From Microbulbifer harenosus (GTDB lineage Bacteria; Pseudomonadota; Gammaproteobacteria; Pseudomonadales; Cellvibrionaceae): a stretch of DNA of 64,000 nt. Positions 1-9,351 of the stretch are shown here, one piece after another. The translations under genes and the position numbers were made by a program. The stretch covers positions 214,601 through 278,600 of the forward strand of contig NZ_VANI01000001.1 in assembly GCF_005771435.1 (NCBI RefSeq). Direction: 5' to 3'. Every line of letters begins with the position of its first letter. Within the stretch, counting starts at the first letter, position 1. The notes under the pieces were generated by a model. The model saw only the letters and a program-made list of their open reading frames with translations. It did not search any database and was not told the DNA's origin.

Positions 1-213
1 TGGGACGGCACCATGAATGACGGCACCCAGGTGCCAGAAGGCTCGTACTCCGTATCGGTAACGGCGAGCGCGGGTGGCGAGAGTATTGTGGCGAACGCGC
101 TCAACTATGCGCTGGTCAGCGGCGTGAGCCTCAATGCACAGGGCGCGCCCATGCTGGATCTCGGTGGTATTGCAGAACCAGTGGGGCTCAGCGATATCCG
201 ACAAATTCTTTAA
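1..213 (+). CDS. flgD: Flagellar hook assembly scaffold FlgD, 3' end only
   Basis: The open frame runs in from the window edge and ends at a TAA at 211-213, giving the last 70 residues. FlgD caps the growing hook and is lost when the hook is finished. The visible part begins with WDG and continues through a Val/Ala-rich beta-sandwich typical of the FlgD C-terminal Ig/FnIII-like domain, ending in the usual short tail. Its identity rests largely on position, 22 bases ahead of flgE in the conserved order flgD-E-F-G. The start codon lies outside the window. Confidence 0.82.
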   Translation, partial: WDGTMNDGTQVPEGSYSVSVTASAGGESIVANALNYALVSGVSLNAQGAPMLDLGGIAEPVGLSDIRQIL

Positions 214-235
214 TCGAACCCGCAGGAAAAACAGT

Positions 236-1426
236 ATGGGCTTTTCACAGGCACTCAGTGGACTCAACGCCGCCGCAATCAATCTCGATGTGGTGGGCAA
301 CAACATCGCCAACTCGCAGACGGTGGGTTACAAAGGTTCCAGCGTCCAGTTCGCCGACGTCTACACGGGCGCGCTCGCGGGGCAGGGCACCCGCGTGGCC
401 GCGGTGTTGCAGGATTTTTCTAACGGCACTCTGGAAGCCACCGGGCGCAGCCTCGATCTCGGGATCAATGGCAATGGATTTTTCCGCTTCACCCAGGCCG
501 GCGAAGTGGTGTACTCGCGCAACGGCCAGCTGACGCTGACGGCGGATGGCTATTTACAGAATTCCCAGGGCGCGCGCCTGACCGGCTTCCCCGCCGGTGT
601 CGGTACCGGCGGCCAGCCGGTGGAGTTACGGGTGCCGGCCGGTGCCATGAACGCGGTGGCCACCAGCGGTGTGGAAATGTCCCTGAACCTGGATGCCACG
701 GTGGATAGCGTCGATCGCGCTGTGATTCCGTTCGACGCGACCGACAGCGACAGCTACTCCTATGCCAACACCGGCACCGTGTACGATTCCCTCGGCGTTC
801 AGCACACCATGACCACCTACTTCACCAAGACCGCGGACAACGTGTGGGAAGTGCGCGTTGCGGTAGACGGCAATGCGGATGCGGCGAATGTCGGAGAACT
901 GGTGTTCAACAATAACGGCAGCCTGAACGAGCCTGCGAGTACATTTCCGGTCTACGGTTTTACTCCCGGTGGCGGTGCGGATGCACTGAGTTTCGATTTC
1001 AGTTTTGACGGCTCCACCCAGTTCGGCAATGACTTCAGCCTTGATTCGCTCACGCAGAATGGCTACGCCGCCGGTGCGCTGGTGGGCATCACCTTTGACG
1101 AAGACGGCACCCTGATCGGCAATTACGCCAACGAAAAAAGTCAGGTGCTGGGCGTTATTTCACTGGCGAATTTCCGCAACCCCGAGGGGCTGACGGCCGC
1201 CGGTGACAATGTGTGGACCGAGACCGGCGCCTCCGGCCAGCCGCTGCTGGGGCTCGCCGGCATCGGCCAGTTCGGGACACTGGAATCCGGCACGGTGGAA
1301 ACCTCCAACGTCGATCTCACCCGCGAGCTGGTGGATCTGATCGTGGCGCAGCGCAACTACCAGGCCAACGCGCAGACCATCAAGGTGCAGGACGAAGTGC
1401 TGCAGAGCGCGGTGAATCTGCGCTGA
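236..1426 (+). CDS. flgE: Flagellar hook protein FlgE
   Basis: FlgE is the structural subunit of the hook, the universal joint between rod and filament. The 396-residue product starts MGFSQALSGLNAAA and has the axial-family N-terminal signature NNIANSQTVGYK. Its C-terminal coiled-coil segment carries SNVDLTRELVDLIVAQRNYQ. These two ends form the hook core and the Gly/Asp-rich middle forms the surface domains. A longer frame opens at 134 inside flgD, but the axial motif fixes the start at ATG 236, preceded by an AGGAAAA ribosome-binding site. It is in the flgDEFGHIJ operon. Confidence 0.96.
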   Translation: MGFSQALSGLNAAAINLDVVGNNIANSQTVGYKGSSVQFADVYTGALAGQGTRVAAVLQDFSNGTLEATGRSLDLGINGNGFFRFTQAGEVVYSRNGQLTLTADGYLQNSQGARLTGFPAGVGTGGQPVELRVPAGAMNAVATSGVEMSLNLDATVDSVDRAVIPFDATDSDSYSYANTGTVYDSLGVQHTMTTYFTKTADNVWEVRVAVDGNADAANVGELVFNNNGSLNEPASTFPVYGFTPGGGADALSFDFSFDGSTQFGNDFSLDSLTQNGYAAGALVGITFDEDGTLIGNYANEKSQVLGVISLANFRNPEGLTAAGDNVWTETGASGQPLLGLAGIGQFGTLESGTVETSNVDLTRELVDLIVAQRNYQANAQTIKVQDEVLQSAVNLR

Positions 1427-1454
1427 TCACTGATAACGATCCGGGAACAACGCT

Positions 1455-2207
1455 ATGGACCGCATTCTCTACACCGCCATGAGTGGCGCGCGCCAGAGTA
1501 TGGAGCAGCAGTCGGTGGTGAGCCACAACCTCGCCAACGCCACCACGTCGGGATTCCGCGCGCAGCTGTATGCGCTGCGCGCGGTGCCGGTACAGGGCGA
1601 TGGCGCGCTTGCCACCCGCACCTCGGTGGTGGCGTCTACGCCCGGTGCGGACTTCACTGCAGGCCCGGTCAATGCGACCGGACGCGAGCTGGATATTGCC
1701 TTGCAGGACGACGCCTGGCTTGCGGTGCAGGCCGGCGATGGCAGTGAAGCCTACACCCGCCGCGGTGATCTGCAACTGGATGCCACCGGCATGCTCACCA
1801 GCGGTGGTCACCCGGTGCTTGGGGAAAATGGTCCGGTAGTGGTTCCGCTGGGTTCCGCGCTGTCCATGGGGGCCGATGGCACCATCAGCGCCATTGGCGC
1901 GGGTGAAGATCCGGAGTCGCTGGTACAGGTTGCGCGCCTGAAACTGGTGACGCCGGGCGAGGCCGGATTGCAGCGCGGTACCGACGGTCTGTTTCGCAAT
2001 AGCGACGCCGCCGGTAATAGTAGCCCCCTGCCGCAGGACGAACAGGCGCGATTGATCTCCGGCTCGCTTGAGGGCAGTAACGTCAACCCGGTGGAATCCA
2101 TGGTGGCGATGATCGACAACGCCCGTCGCTATGACATGCAGCTCAAGATGATCGAAAGCATCGATGAAAACGGCCGCCAGGCAGACAGCCTGCTGTCGCT
2201 GGATTAA
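1455..2207 (+). CDS. flgF: Flagellar proximal rod protein FlgF
   Basis: This 250-residue axial protein is part of the proximal rod that crosses the periplasm. The N-terminus has the rod/hook signature [14 protein letters not shown], and the C-terminus has [20 protein letters not shown]. It lacks the long hypervariable insert of FlgE. It sits between flgE and flgG, 28 bases after the flgE stop. FlgF and FlgG are close paralogues, so the split between them follows order and length (250 against 260 residues). Confidence 0.94.
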   Translation: MDRILYTAMSGARQSMEQQSVVSHNLANATTSGFRAQLYALRAVPVQGDGALATRTSVVASTPGADFTAGPVNATGRELDIALQDDAWLAVQAGDGSEAYTRRGDLQLDATGMLTSGGHPVLGENGPVVVPLGSALSMGADGTISAIGAGEDPESLVQVARLKLVTPGEAGLQRGTDGLFRNSDAAGNSSPLPQDEQARLISGSLEGSNVNPVESMVAMIDNARRYDMQLKMIESIDENGRQADSLLSLD

Positions 2208-2233
2208 GGCTGGAACAAAAACAAGGTAACGCA

Positions 2234-3016
2234 ATGATCAAATCCCTCTGGACCGCAAAAACCGGCCTCGAATCCCAGCAGGTGAAAATGGACGTGATCG
2301 CCAACAATCTGGCGAACGTCAGCACCAATGGCTTCAAAAAATCCCGTGCGGTGTTTGAAGACCTGCTGTACCAGAACCTGCGCCAGCCCGGCGCCAGCAA
2401 CGATATCCAGAACACGCTGCCGTCTGGCATGCAGGTGGGCAGCGGCGTCCGCCCGGTGGCCACCGAGCGTCTGCACACTCAGGGCGGCCTGGAAAATACC
2501 GGCAATTCCCGCGATCTCGCGATCAATGGCAGCGGCTTTTTTCAGGTGCGTATGCCCGACGGCAGCACCGCTTTCACCCGCGACGGCAGCTTCCAGCTGG
2601 ACCAGAACGGGCAGATGGTGACGGCCAGCGGTTATCCGCTGGAACCCGCGGTGCTGATCCCGGACAACGCGCTCTCGGTCACTGTGGGCCGCGATGGGCT
2701 GGTGTCCATCACCGAGCCGGGATCGTCGCAGAGTGTGGAGGTGGGGCAGCTCACCCTGTCCACGTTCGTCAATCCCGCCGGTTTGCAGAGTGTGGGTGAA
2801 AACCTGTATCTGGAAACCACCGCGTCTGGCATGCGCAGTGAGAGCATTCCCGGCATGAACGGCGCCGGTACCCTGTATCAGTCCTATGTGGAAACCTCCA
2901 ACGTCAATGTGGTGGAGGAAATGGTGAGCATGATTCAGACCCAGCGCGCGTACGAAATCAACAGCAAGGCGGTGCAGACATCCGACGAAATGCTGTCGCG
3001 CCTTGCGCAGTTGTGA
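2234..3016 (+). CDS. flgG: Flagellar distal rod protein FlgG
   Basis: FlgG builds the distal rod beneath the L and P rings. The 260-residue product begins [16 protein letters not shown], has the axial motif [12 protein letters not shown], and ends with [20 protein letters not shown] followed by the helical tail. The length matches the family exactly. The stop codon overlaps a possible GTG start of flgH at 3013, so the two may be translationally coupled. Confidence 0.96.
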   Translation: MIKSLWTAKTGLESQQVKMDVIANNLANVSTNGFKKSRAVFEDLLYQNLRQPGASNDIQNTLPSGMQVGSGVRPVATERLHTQGGLENTGNSRDLAINGSGFFQVRMPDGSTAFTRDGSFQLDQNGQMVTASGYPLEPAVLIPDNALSVTVGRDGLVSITEPGSSQSVEVGQLTLSTFVNPAGLQSVGENLYLETTASGMRSESIPGMNGAGTLYQSYVETSNVNVVEEMVSMIQTQRAYEINSKAVQTSDEMLSRLAQL

Positions 3017-3024
3017 CGCCCCTG

Positions 3025-3690
3025 ATGCGCGCGCCCATTGTCGCCATCCTCGCGGTTGTTCTGTTCGCCGGCGGCTGCGCGCAGCTGCCGCAGCCATCGC
3101 TCGCGGGCGAACCCGAGTGGGTGGAAATTCCGCAGCCGCCGGCGCCCCGCGCCAACGGTGCCATCTTCCAGCCGGACGTGGGTTACCGGCCATTGTTTGA
3201 GGACTATCGCCCGCGCATGAGCGGTGATTTGCTGACGGTGGTGTTCAATGAACAGGTCAGTGCGTCCAAGAGTTCGCAGGCAAATGCCGACCGCGAGGGC
3301 AGCACCGCATTCGTGGCGGACACGGTGCCGATTGGCCTGGAAAAACTGGCGGATTACGGTATCGAGGTTTCCGGCAGCAACAGTTTTGAAGGCAGTGGCG
3401 GCGCCCAGGCGCGCAATACCTTCACCGGCACTCTGACGGTGACCGTGCTTGAAGTACTGCCGAACCGCAATCTGCGGGTGCGCGGCGAAAAACAGATCCG
3501 CATCAACCAGGGCACGGAGTTCATTCGCTTTTCCGGCATCGTCGATCCGCGAGAAATCGCCGGCGACAACTCGGTGTTGTCCACCCAGGTGGCGGACGCG
3601 CGCATCGAATATGTGGGCGACGGTTATATCAACGAAGCTCAGACCATGGGCTGGCTGCAGCGCCTGCTGCTGAACCTGTCGCCGTACTGA
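3025..3690 (+). CDS. flgH: Flagellar L-ring lipoprotein FlgH
   Basis: FlgH forms the outer-membrane L ring around the rod. The N-terminus is a lipoprotein signal peptide ending in the lipobox LFAGGC, so the mature protein begins at that Cys. Further on are family segments such as [18 protein letters not shown] and a C-terminal [15 protein letters not shown] used ATG 3025, which starts the signal peptide directly. GTG 3013, overlapping the flgG stop as GTGA, is an equally possible coupled start that adds four residues. Confidence 0.93.
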   Translation: MRAPIVAILAVVLFAGGCAQLPQPSLAGEPEWVEIPQPPAPRANGAIFQPDVGYRPLFEDYRPRMSGDLLTVVFNEQVSASKSSQANADREGSTAFVADTVPIGLEKLADYGIEVSGSNSFEGSGGAQARNTFTGTLTVTVLEVLPNRNLRVRGEKQIRINQGTEFIRFSGIVDPREIAGDNSVLSTQVADARIEYVGDGYINEAQTMGWLQRLLLNLSPY

Positions 3691-3725
3691 TGTTCTCCTC
3701 AACCACTTCGGACGGCGAAACACCC

Positions 3726-4826
3726 ATGGGCAAGTTATATCCGGTTCTGATTTCACTGCTGTTGTTGTCGCTGTGCGCCGCGGCCAACGCCGCGCCGATT
3801 CGGGAGCTGGCGGACTTCGCCGGTGTGCGCGACAACCAGCTGGTGGGTTATGGCCTTGTGGTCGGGTTGGATGGCAGCGGTGATCAGACCATGCAGACCC
3901 CCTTTACCACCCAGAGCCTGACCAACATGTTTTCCCAGCTCGGCATCACGATTCCCGCCGGTACCAACATGCAACTGCGCAATGTGGCGGGCGTGATGGT
4001 GACGGCGCAAATGCCGGCATTCGCGCGTCCCGGGCAGCAGCTCGACGTGGTGGTGTCTTCCATCGGCAACGCCCGCAGCCTGCGCGGTGGCACGCTGTTG
4101 ATGACGCCGTTGAAAGGCCTGGATGGCTTCACCTACGCGGTGGCCCAGGGCAACCTGCTGGTAGGGGGTGCCGGCGGCGAAGCCGGTGGCTCCAGTGTGC
4201 AGATCAATCAGCAGGCGGGCGGGCGTATCGCCGGCGGTGCACTGGTCGAGCGCGCAGTGCCGGTGGCCCTGGGGGCGGGCGGATATCTGGACCTGCAATT
4301 GCGGGAAGCGGATTTCGGCACCGCCGAACGCGTGGTGCGGGCGATTAACCAGACGTTCGGCCGCGCCGTGGCCGGTGCGGTGGACGCCGGCATGATCCAC
4401 CTGCAGAGTCCCGCGGACGACAACGCGCGGGTCGGCTTTATCGCCCGGGTGCAGAACATTGAGGTCACTCCGCAGGCACCGCCGGCGCGGGTGATACTCA
4501 ACGCCCGCAGCGGTGCCGTGGTATTGAACGGCCGCGTTACCCTTGGCGCCGCCGCGGTCGCGCACGGCAGCCTGTCGGTGGTGATCGGCACCAGCTTTGG
4601 CGTCAGTCAGCCGAACGCCTTCGGCGAAGGCGACACTGTGGTGGTGCCACACAGCGAAATCAGCGTGCGTCAGCCTGTGGGAACGCTGCGCTATGTCGAG
4701 GGCGCCAACCTGATGGAGGTGGTCGATGCACTCAACGCACTCGGTGCCACACCGCAGGATCTGATGACGATTCTCGAAGCCTTGAAGGCGTCCGGTGCAC
4801 TACATGCGGAACTGGAGATCATCTGA
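3726..4826 (+). CDS. flgI: Flagellar P-ring protein FlgI
   Basis: FlgI forms the periplasmic P ring, the bushing in the peptidoglycan layer. After a cleavable signal peptide (MGKLYPVLISLLLLSLCAAANA) the mature protein begins APIRELADFAGVRDNQLVGYG, as is standard for the family. The frame is open from ATG 3690, which touches the flgH stop, but the signal peptide argues for ATG 3726. The product has 366 residues. Its stop overlaps the flgJ start by one base. Confidence 0.94.
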   Translation: MGKLYPVLISLLLLSLCAAANAAPIRELADFAGVRDNQLVGYGLVVGLDGSGDQTMQTPFTTQSLTNMFSQLGITIPAGTNMQLRNVAGVMVTAQMPAFARPGQQLDVVVSSIGNARSLRGGTLLMTPLKGLDGFTYAVAQGNLLVGGAGGEAGGSSVQINQQAGGRIAGGALVERAVPVALGAGGYLDLQLREADFGTAERVVRAINQTFGRAVAGAVDAGMIHLQSPADDNARVGFIARVQNIEVTPQAPPARVILNARSGAVVLNGRVTLGAAAVAHGSLSVVIGTSFGVSQPNAFGEGDTVVVPHSEISVRQPVGTLRYVEGANLMEVVDALNALGATPQDLMTILEALKASGALHAELEII

Positions 4827-5152
4827 TGCGCCCAATCGACACTTCTGCCACTTTCGCCCTTGATCTGCAGGGCATGAACCGCGTGCACAACAGTGGCGAC
4901 AGCAAACAGCAGCTGCAAAGTGCCGCGGAACAGTTTGAAGCGCTGCTGCTGCACCAGCTGGTAAAAAGCATGCGCGATGCGGTGCCTCAGTCCGATCTGA
5001 TGAACAGCAGCGCCACGCGTTTTTACGAATCGCTGTTTGACCAGCAGCTCTCGACCCACCTCACAGGCCGCGGACTGGGGTTGGCGCAACAACTGGTGGA
5101 CCAGCTGTCAGCGGAGCTGCCGCGCGCCCACACCGAAAACCGATCTGAATAA
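4826..5152 (+). CDS. flgJ: FlgJ, rod-capping domain only
   Basis: This 108-residue protein contains the FlgJ rod-cap domain, seen in FEALLLHQLVKSMRDAVP and in the segment around SATRFYESLFDQQLSTHLTGRGLGLAQ. The glucosaminidase/muramidase domain that makes enteric FlgJ about 310 residues long is absent; the frame stops normally and flgK's promoter follows. It should still scaffold rod assembly, and another peptidoglycan hydrolase must open the wall. Single-domain FlgJ is known in several proteobacterial lineages, so this is probably native and not a truncation. Confidence 0.9.
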   Translation: MRPIDTSATFALDLQGMNRVHNSGDSKQQLQSAAEQFEALLLHQLVKSMRDAVPQSDLMNSSATRFYESLFDQQLSTHLTGRGLGLAQQLVDQLSAELPRAHTENRSE

Positions 5153-5167
5153 AATTTTGTACCGCTA

Positions 5168-5195
5168 TCAAGATTCGGTGGAGTACCGCCGATAA
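5168..5195 (+). promoter_or_regulatory. Putative sigma-28 (FliA) promoter of flgKL
   Basis: The -10 element GCCGATAA at 5188-5195 matches the FliA consensus at all eight positions. The -35 candidate TCAAGATT at 5168-5175 matches TAAAGTTT at six of eight, with a 12-base spacer instead of the usual 11. It lies 30 bases upstream of flgK, where enteric bacteria also have a late-class promoter. Confidence 0.62.
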
Positions 5196-5225
5196 CCGGA
5201 ATAACGGTGACACGGAATCACGACG

Positions 5226-6845
5226 ATGAGCATTTTCTCCATAGGCCTCAGCGGCCTGAGCGCCGCCCAGAACGCCCTCAATACCACCAGCAACAACATC
5301 AGCAATGTGTATACACCCGGTTACAACCGGGAGCTGACGCTGTTGAGCGAACGCAATGGCTTGGGCGGCGTTACGGTTGATGACATCCAGCGCCAGTTCG
5401 ACAGCTTTGTCGCAGGCCAGCTCAACCGCGCCAACAGCCAGACCAGTGCGTTGGGCAGCTACGTCACACAGATTTCCCAGATCGACAATCTGCTGGCGGA
5501 TCAGGACGCAGGGCTGGCGCCGCTGATGCAGAATTTTTTCAGCGCGTTTGAGGATCTGGTGAGTGCGCCGTCCGATCCCGCCGCGCGCCAGGGCGTGATC
5601 GGCGCTGCGGATACCCTGAGTGCGCAGTTCCGCTCCTTCGATGAATTCCTCAACGACATGCAGGATGGCATCAACAGCCAGATCCGCGATGAGATCACCC
5701 AGGTCAATAACACTGCGGCGCAGATCGCCAATCTCAATCGGGAAATTGCCCTCGCCAAGGCCAAGCACGGCGAGGCACCCAACAGCCTGCTTAACCAGCG
5801 CGACCAGCTGGTGGCGGACCTGAGCACGCGCATCGACGTAGAACTGTCGGTGCAGGAGAGCGGTACCTACAATCTTTCCATCGGCAATGGCCAGCCCATC
5901 GTTGCCGGCAGCCGCAGTTTTGAACTGGAAGCGGTGGCCAGTGCCAGTGATCCGGCGCGCTCGGTGGTGGGGTATCACGATGCCGCCGGCAATCTTGTTG
6001 AACTGAAACAGGACAGCATCAGCGGCGGCAGCCTGGGCGGTCTGCTCAGCTTCCGCACCGAAGCACTGGATAAAACCCAGAATCAGCTTGGGCAGTTGGC
6101 GGTGACACTGGCAAGCGCCATCAACGAGCAGCACCGCGCCGGTTTTGACCTGAATGGCGATGCCGGCGGCGATATGTTCAGTGTGGGCGAGCCTAGGGCC
6201 CTGCGCAATGCCAACAACACTGGCAGCGCGGAATTCAGTGCTGCCTTTAGCGACCTAGGCCAGCTGGCGGCAACGGACTACGAATTGAAAGTCACCGATG
6301 CCGCCAGTGGCGAATTTCAGGTGACCCGTGTCGACAATGGCGAGCGCGTTACCGCCACGCTGGATGCGAATGGTCAGCTGAATTTTGGCGGCGTGGTACT
6401 CACCATTGACGACGCCGCCGCGCTGGCCGACGGCGACCGCTTCTCCCTGCAACCGGTGCGCGGTACCGCGAGCGCGATGGAAAATCTGATTGCGGATACC
6501 AGTGCTATTGCTGCCGGTGCGGGCGGTGGCAGCGGCGACAATGAAAATGCGCTGGCACTGCAGGCATTGCAGCAGAAATCCCTGGTCGGCGGCAGCGCCA
6601 CCTTCAACGGCGCTTACGCCATTATGGTCAGTGATGCAGGCAACCTGACGAACATCGCCCAGGTGAACCTCGACGCGCGCCAGGGCCTGAGCGAACAGCT
6701 GGCGGCACTGCAGCAGTCCGAGTCCGGCGTGAATCTGGATGAGGAGGCCGCGAATCTTATTCGCTATCAGCAGTTTTACCAGGCCAACGCCAGAGTGATC
6801 CAGACCGCATCCACGGTGCTGGATGAAATTCTCGGACTGCGCTGA
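5226..6845 (+). CDS. flgK: Flagellar hook-filament junction protein FlgK (HAP1)
   Basis: FlgK is the first junction protein between hook and filament. The 539-residue product begins MSIFSIGLSGLSAAQNAL and has the axial motif SNNISNVYTPGYNRE. It ends in SGVNLDEEAANLIRYQQFYQ followed by the C-terminal heptad segment. The long variable middle is typical. flgL follows after 46 bases, so flgKL is probably a late-class transcription unit. Confidence 0.95.
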   Translation: MSIFSIGLSGLSAAQNALNTTSNNISNVYTPGYNRELTLLSERNGLGGVTVDDIQRQFDSFVAGQLNRANSQTSALGSYVTQISQIDNLLADQDAGLAPLMQNFFSAFEDLVSAPSDPAARQGVIGAADTLSAQFRSFDEFLNDMQDGINSQIRDEITQVNNTAAQIANLNREIALAKAKHGEAPNSLLNQRDQLVADLSTRIDVELSVQESGTYNLSIGNGQPIVAGSRSFELEAVASASDPARSVVGYHDAAGNLVELKQDSISGGSLGGLLSFRTEALDKTQNQLGQLAVTLASAINEQHRAGFDLNGDAGGDMFSVGEPRALRNANNTGSAEFSAAFSDLGQLAATDYELKVTDAASGEFQVTRVDNGERVTATLDANGQLNFGGVVLTIDDAAALADGDRFSLQPVRGTASAMENLIADTSAIAAGAGGGSGDNENALALQALQQKSLVGGSATFNGAYAIMVSDAGNLTNIAQVNLDARQGLSEQLAALQQSESGVNLDEEAANLIRYQQFYQANARVIQTASTVLDEILGLR

Positions 6846-6891
6846 TCCGGGTATCCGAATTCACTATTGACCTTTTGACAGAGGGACCGCG

Positions 6892-8091
6892 ATGCGTATC
6901 AGCACGCTCACTATTTTCGAACAGAGCATGAGTTCGTTGAACCGCCAGCAGGGCAGCCTCATGCATGTGAGTCAGCAGATTGCCTCCGGGCGCCGGGTGG
7001 TCAATCCGTCTGACGATCCGCAGGCGGCGTCGCAGGCGGTGCAGGTTTCCCAGTCTCTTGCCATCAACAGCCAGTATGCGGAGGCGCGGGTCAGCGCACG
7101 CAATGCGCTGGCGCAGGAAGAAAGCATTCTCAACAGTGTGAGTAGTGCGATCAGCAGTGCGCGCACCCTGATCATTCAGGCCAGCAATGATCCCCTGAGC
7201 GACGCCGATCGCGCTTCGGTGGCCAGTGAATTGCGCGGCATCTACGAAACCGTCATCGGCCAGGCCAACGCCACCGACGGCAATGGCCGCTATCTGTTTG
7301 GCGGCTACAAGGACGGCAGCGAACCTTTCGTGCGCGACGCCAGCGGAAATGTCAGTTATGTCGGTGATACCAACAGCCGCGAGGTGCGCGTAGACGCCTC
7401 CCGCCTGATGCCGGTGGCGGACAACGGCGATGCCATTTTCCGCAGCGTGCACACCGGTGCGGGATATTTGGCAGAGGCCGACAGCGGCAATCAGGGCAGC
7501 GTGGTGTTCAAAGGCCCGCAGGTGGTGGATGAAAGTGACCCAGGTTACGGCGATGCCTACGACATCGCCTTTTCCGTGGATGCACAGGGTGTTGCCACCT
7601 ATTCGGTCAACGGGGGCACCGCGCAGGCCTATGAAGCCGGGCAGTCGATTCGCTTTGGCGGTTTGTCGATCACCCTCGACGGCACCCCCGCCGATGGCGA
7701 TAGCATCCAGCTGGATCGGGCGCAGAACATGAATACGGATCTGTTCCGAACCTTCGAGAAAGCACTTGCGGTGTTGGAACAGCCGGCCAGTGGCGATACC
7801 GCCCGCGCCGCGCGCGCCAACACCCTGAGCAATGTGTTGCGCGAATTCGACAACAGTCTCGATAACGTGCTCACCACCCGCGCGTCTGTCGGTGCGCGTA
7901 TGAACGAACTGGATGTGGTGGACTCGGTCTCCGACAACCGCAGCCTGAATTACCAGGAAAAGCTGTCGGGACTGGAGGACCTGGATTACGTTTCCGCGAT
8001 CGCCGAATACAGCTTGCGCCAGATCGGATTGCAGGCCGCGCAGCAGGCGTTTATCGACATCAAGGGTATGACCCTGTTTGACCGTATATAA
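6892..8091 (+). CDS. flgL: Flagellar hook-filament junction protein FlgL (HAP3)
   Basis: FlgL is the second junction protein and is homologous to the flagellin ends. The N-terminus MRISTLTIFEQSMSSLNRQQ is followed by SGRRVVNPSDDPQAASQAVQ, the hallmark FlgL/flagellin D0-D1 motif. The C-terminus has a helical region around LDYVSAIAEYSLRQIGLQAAQ. At 399 residues it is in the normal range. It is the last gene of the rightward flg block, and a perfect inverted repeat begins 14 bases after its stop. Confidence 0.94.
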   Translation: MRISTLTIFEQSMSSLNRQQGSLMHVSQQIASGRRVVNPSDDPQAASQAVQVSQSLAINSQYAEARVSARNALAQEESILNSVSSAISSARTLIIQASNDPLSDADRASVASELRGIYETVIGQANATDGNGRYLFGGYKDGSEPFVRDASGNVSYVGDTNSREVRVDASRLMPVADNGDAIFRSVHTGAGYLAEADSGNQGSVVFKGPQVVDESDPGYGDAYDIAFSVDAQGVATYSVNGGTAQAYEAGQSIRFGGLSITLDGTPADGDSIQLDRAQNMNTDLFRTFEKALAVLEQPASGDTARAARANTLSNVLREFDNSLDNVLTTRASVGARMNELDVVDSVSDNRSLNYQEKLSGLEDLDYVSAIAEYSLRQIGLQAAQQAFIDIKGMTLFDRI

Positions 8092-8104
8092 GTCGCGCAT
8101 AACT

Positions 8105-8162
8105 TGTAGGAGCCTGCTTGCAGGCGAATTGGCAGGTGTTCGCCTGCAAGCAGGCTCCTACA
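8105..8162. repeat. Perfect 24-bp inverted repeat of the GGAGCCTGC family; probable two-way terminator
   Basis: Two copies of the intergenic repeat (core GGAGCCTGCTTGCAGGCG) face each other at 8105-8128 and 8139-8162. The 24-bp arms match perfectly and are separated by a 10-base loop. Each arm is itself partly palindromic. It fills the gap between convergent flgL and fliR and should fold into a very stable hairpin in RNA from either strand. There is no T tract, so termination is inferred from position and stability. Confidence 0.8.
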
Positions 8163-8169
8163 GATACCA

Positions 8170-8955
8170 CTAGGCGGGCGCAAGTGCCGCGAGCAATTGC
8201 TGGATGGTACCGAGCCCCTGCTCAAACAGCAGCTGCAGAAAACGACCGAGGTCGGTCATCAACATCAGTAACAGCAGCAACCCGAGAGTAAGTGAAACCG
8301 GAAAGCCGATGGAGAATACCGTTAGCTGCGGCGCCGAGCGGTTGAGTATGCCGAGGGAAAGATTAACCACGAGCAGCGCCGCCACCATCGGCAGAGCCAG
8401 TATCAACCCTGCGGAAAAAATCGTACCGCCAAAGCGCGCCAGCATTTCAAACCCCGCCGGGTTCAGCCCGCTATAGCCGATGGGCAGTGTGTGAAAGCTC
8501 GCGGCCAGCGTGTCGATCACAATAAGATGCCCGTCCACCGCCAGAAACACCATCATCGCAATCAGGTGCAGAAAGCGCGATAGCACCATGGTGTTGACCC
8601 CGTCGGGGGTGACAAACGTGGCAAACGCCAGCCCCATCTGCAGGCCAATAAAATCTCCCGCCGCCTGCACCACCGCAAACATGACTCGCAATACCAGCCC
8701 GATGGCCGCGCCGATCAACGTTTGCTCGACCATGATCCCGAGCCCCGCCCAGGACCAGATGGGCACTGCAGGCAGGGCCGGCAGGTTGGGTGCAATCACA
8801 AACGCGAGCAGCGCGGCGAGACCGATTTTTACCCGCACCGGCGCCGCCCGATGACCGAGCAGCGGTGCCGCCATCAGAAAGCCGCTGATACGCACAAACG
8901 GCCACAGGAAAACCACCAGCCATGCGTGTAATTGTGCGTAGGAAATGTCGATCAC
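8170..8955 (-). CDS. fliR: Flagellar export gate protein FliR
   Basis: FliR forms, with FliP and FliQ, the core of the flagellar type III export gate. The 261-residue product is almost entirely hydrophobic, with about six membrane segments. It carries family segments such as GLQMGLAFATFVTPDGVNTM and LILALPMVAALLVVNLSLGI (the FliR/YscT pattern). The start is a GTG at 8953-8955. It is the last gene of the leftward fliF-to-fliR block. Confidence 0.94.
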   Translation of the reverse strand: MIDISYAQLHAWLVVFLWPFVRISGFLMAAPLLGHRAAPVRVKIGLAALLAFVIAPNLPALPAVPIWSWAGLGIMVEQTLIGAAIGLVLRVMFAVVQAAGDFIGLQMGLAFATFVTPDGVNTMVLSRFLHLIAMMVFLAVDGHLIVIDTLAASFHTLPIGYSGLNPAGFEMLARFGGTIFSAGLILALPMVAALLVVNLSLGILNRSAPQLTVFSIGFPVSLTLGLLLLLMLMTDLGRFLQLLFEQGLGTIQQLLAALAPA

Positions 8956-8972
8956 GGCTTTTGCGACCCGGA

Positions 8973-9242
8973 TCAGGATATCAACAGGGGAATATTCATA
9001 AACAGGGTGCGGGTGTAGTCGACAATCAACGCCAGCAGCCAGGGCCCGGCGATGACCAGCACCGCAAATACCGCGAGAATTTTCGGAATAAAGGACAGTG
9101 TCATTTCGTTGATCTGAGTGGCGGCCTGGAACAGGCTTACCAGCAGACCCACGACCAGTGCGGTGAGCAGCATTGGCGCACCGAGGGAGAGCGCGACCAG
9201 CATGGCCTGGTAGGCGAGGTTCATTACAGTTTCAGCGGTCAC
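8973..9242 (-). CDS. fliQ: Flagellar export gate protein FliQ
   Basis: This 89-residue protein has two transmembrane helices, the exact family size. It begins MTAETVMNLAYQAMLVALSL, and the segment LFQAATQINEMTLSFIPKIL is the conserved FliQ/YscS loop. The first codon is GTG; an internal ATG six codons later is less likely because enteric FliQ aligns from the GTG. A 109-bp gap separates it from fliP, the loosest joint in the P-Q-R block, and I see no gene in it. Confidence 0.93.
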   Translation of the reverse strand: MTAETVMNLAYQAMLVALSLGAPMLLTALVVGLLVSLFQAATQINEMTLSFIPKILAVFAVLVIAGPWLLALIVDYTRTLFMNIPLLIS

Positions 9243-9351
9243 GGTATTTCGTCGTCCGTTTAATTGCTATTCGGTTTTTTCAGTGTGCTGAACGATTGGC
9301 GAAGCTGCCCCCGGTAGCAGCGCCGCCACCGGAATTATTCGAAGCACCGGC

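Noticed and set aside
1380..8100. Long - strand frames opposite flgE-flgL
   Set aside because: They are shadows of GC-rich genes: His/Gln/Arg-rich translations with no motifs and no promoters, opposite well-identified genes.
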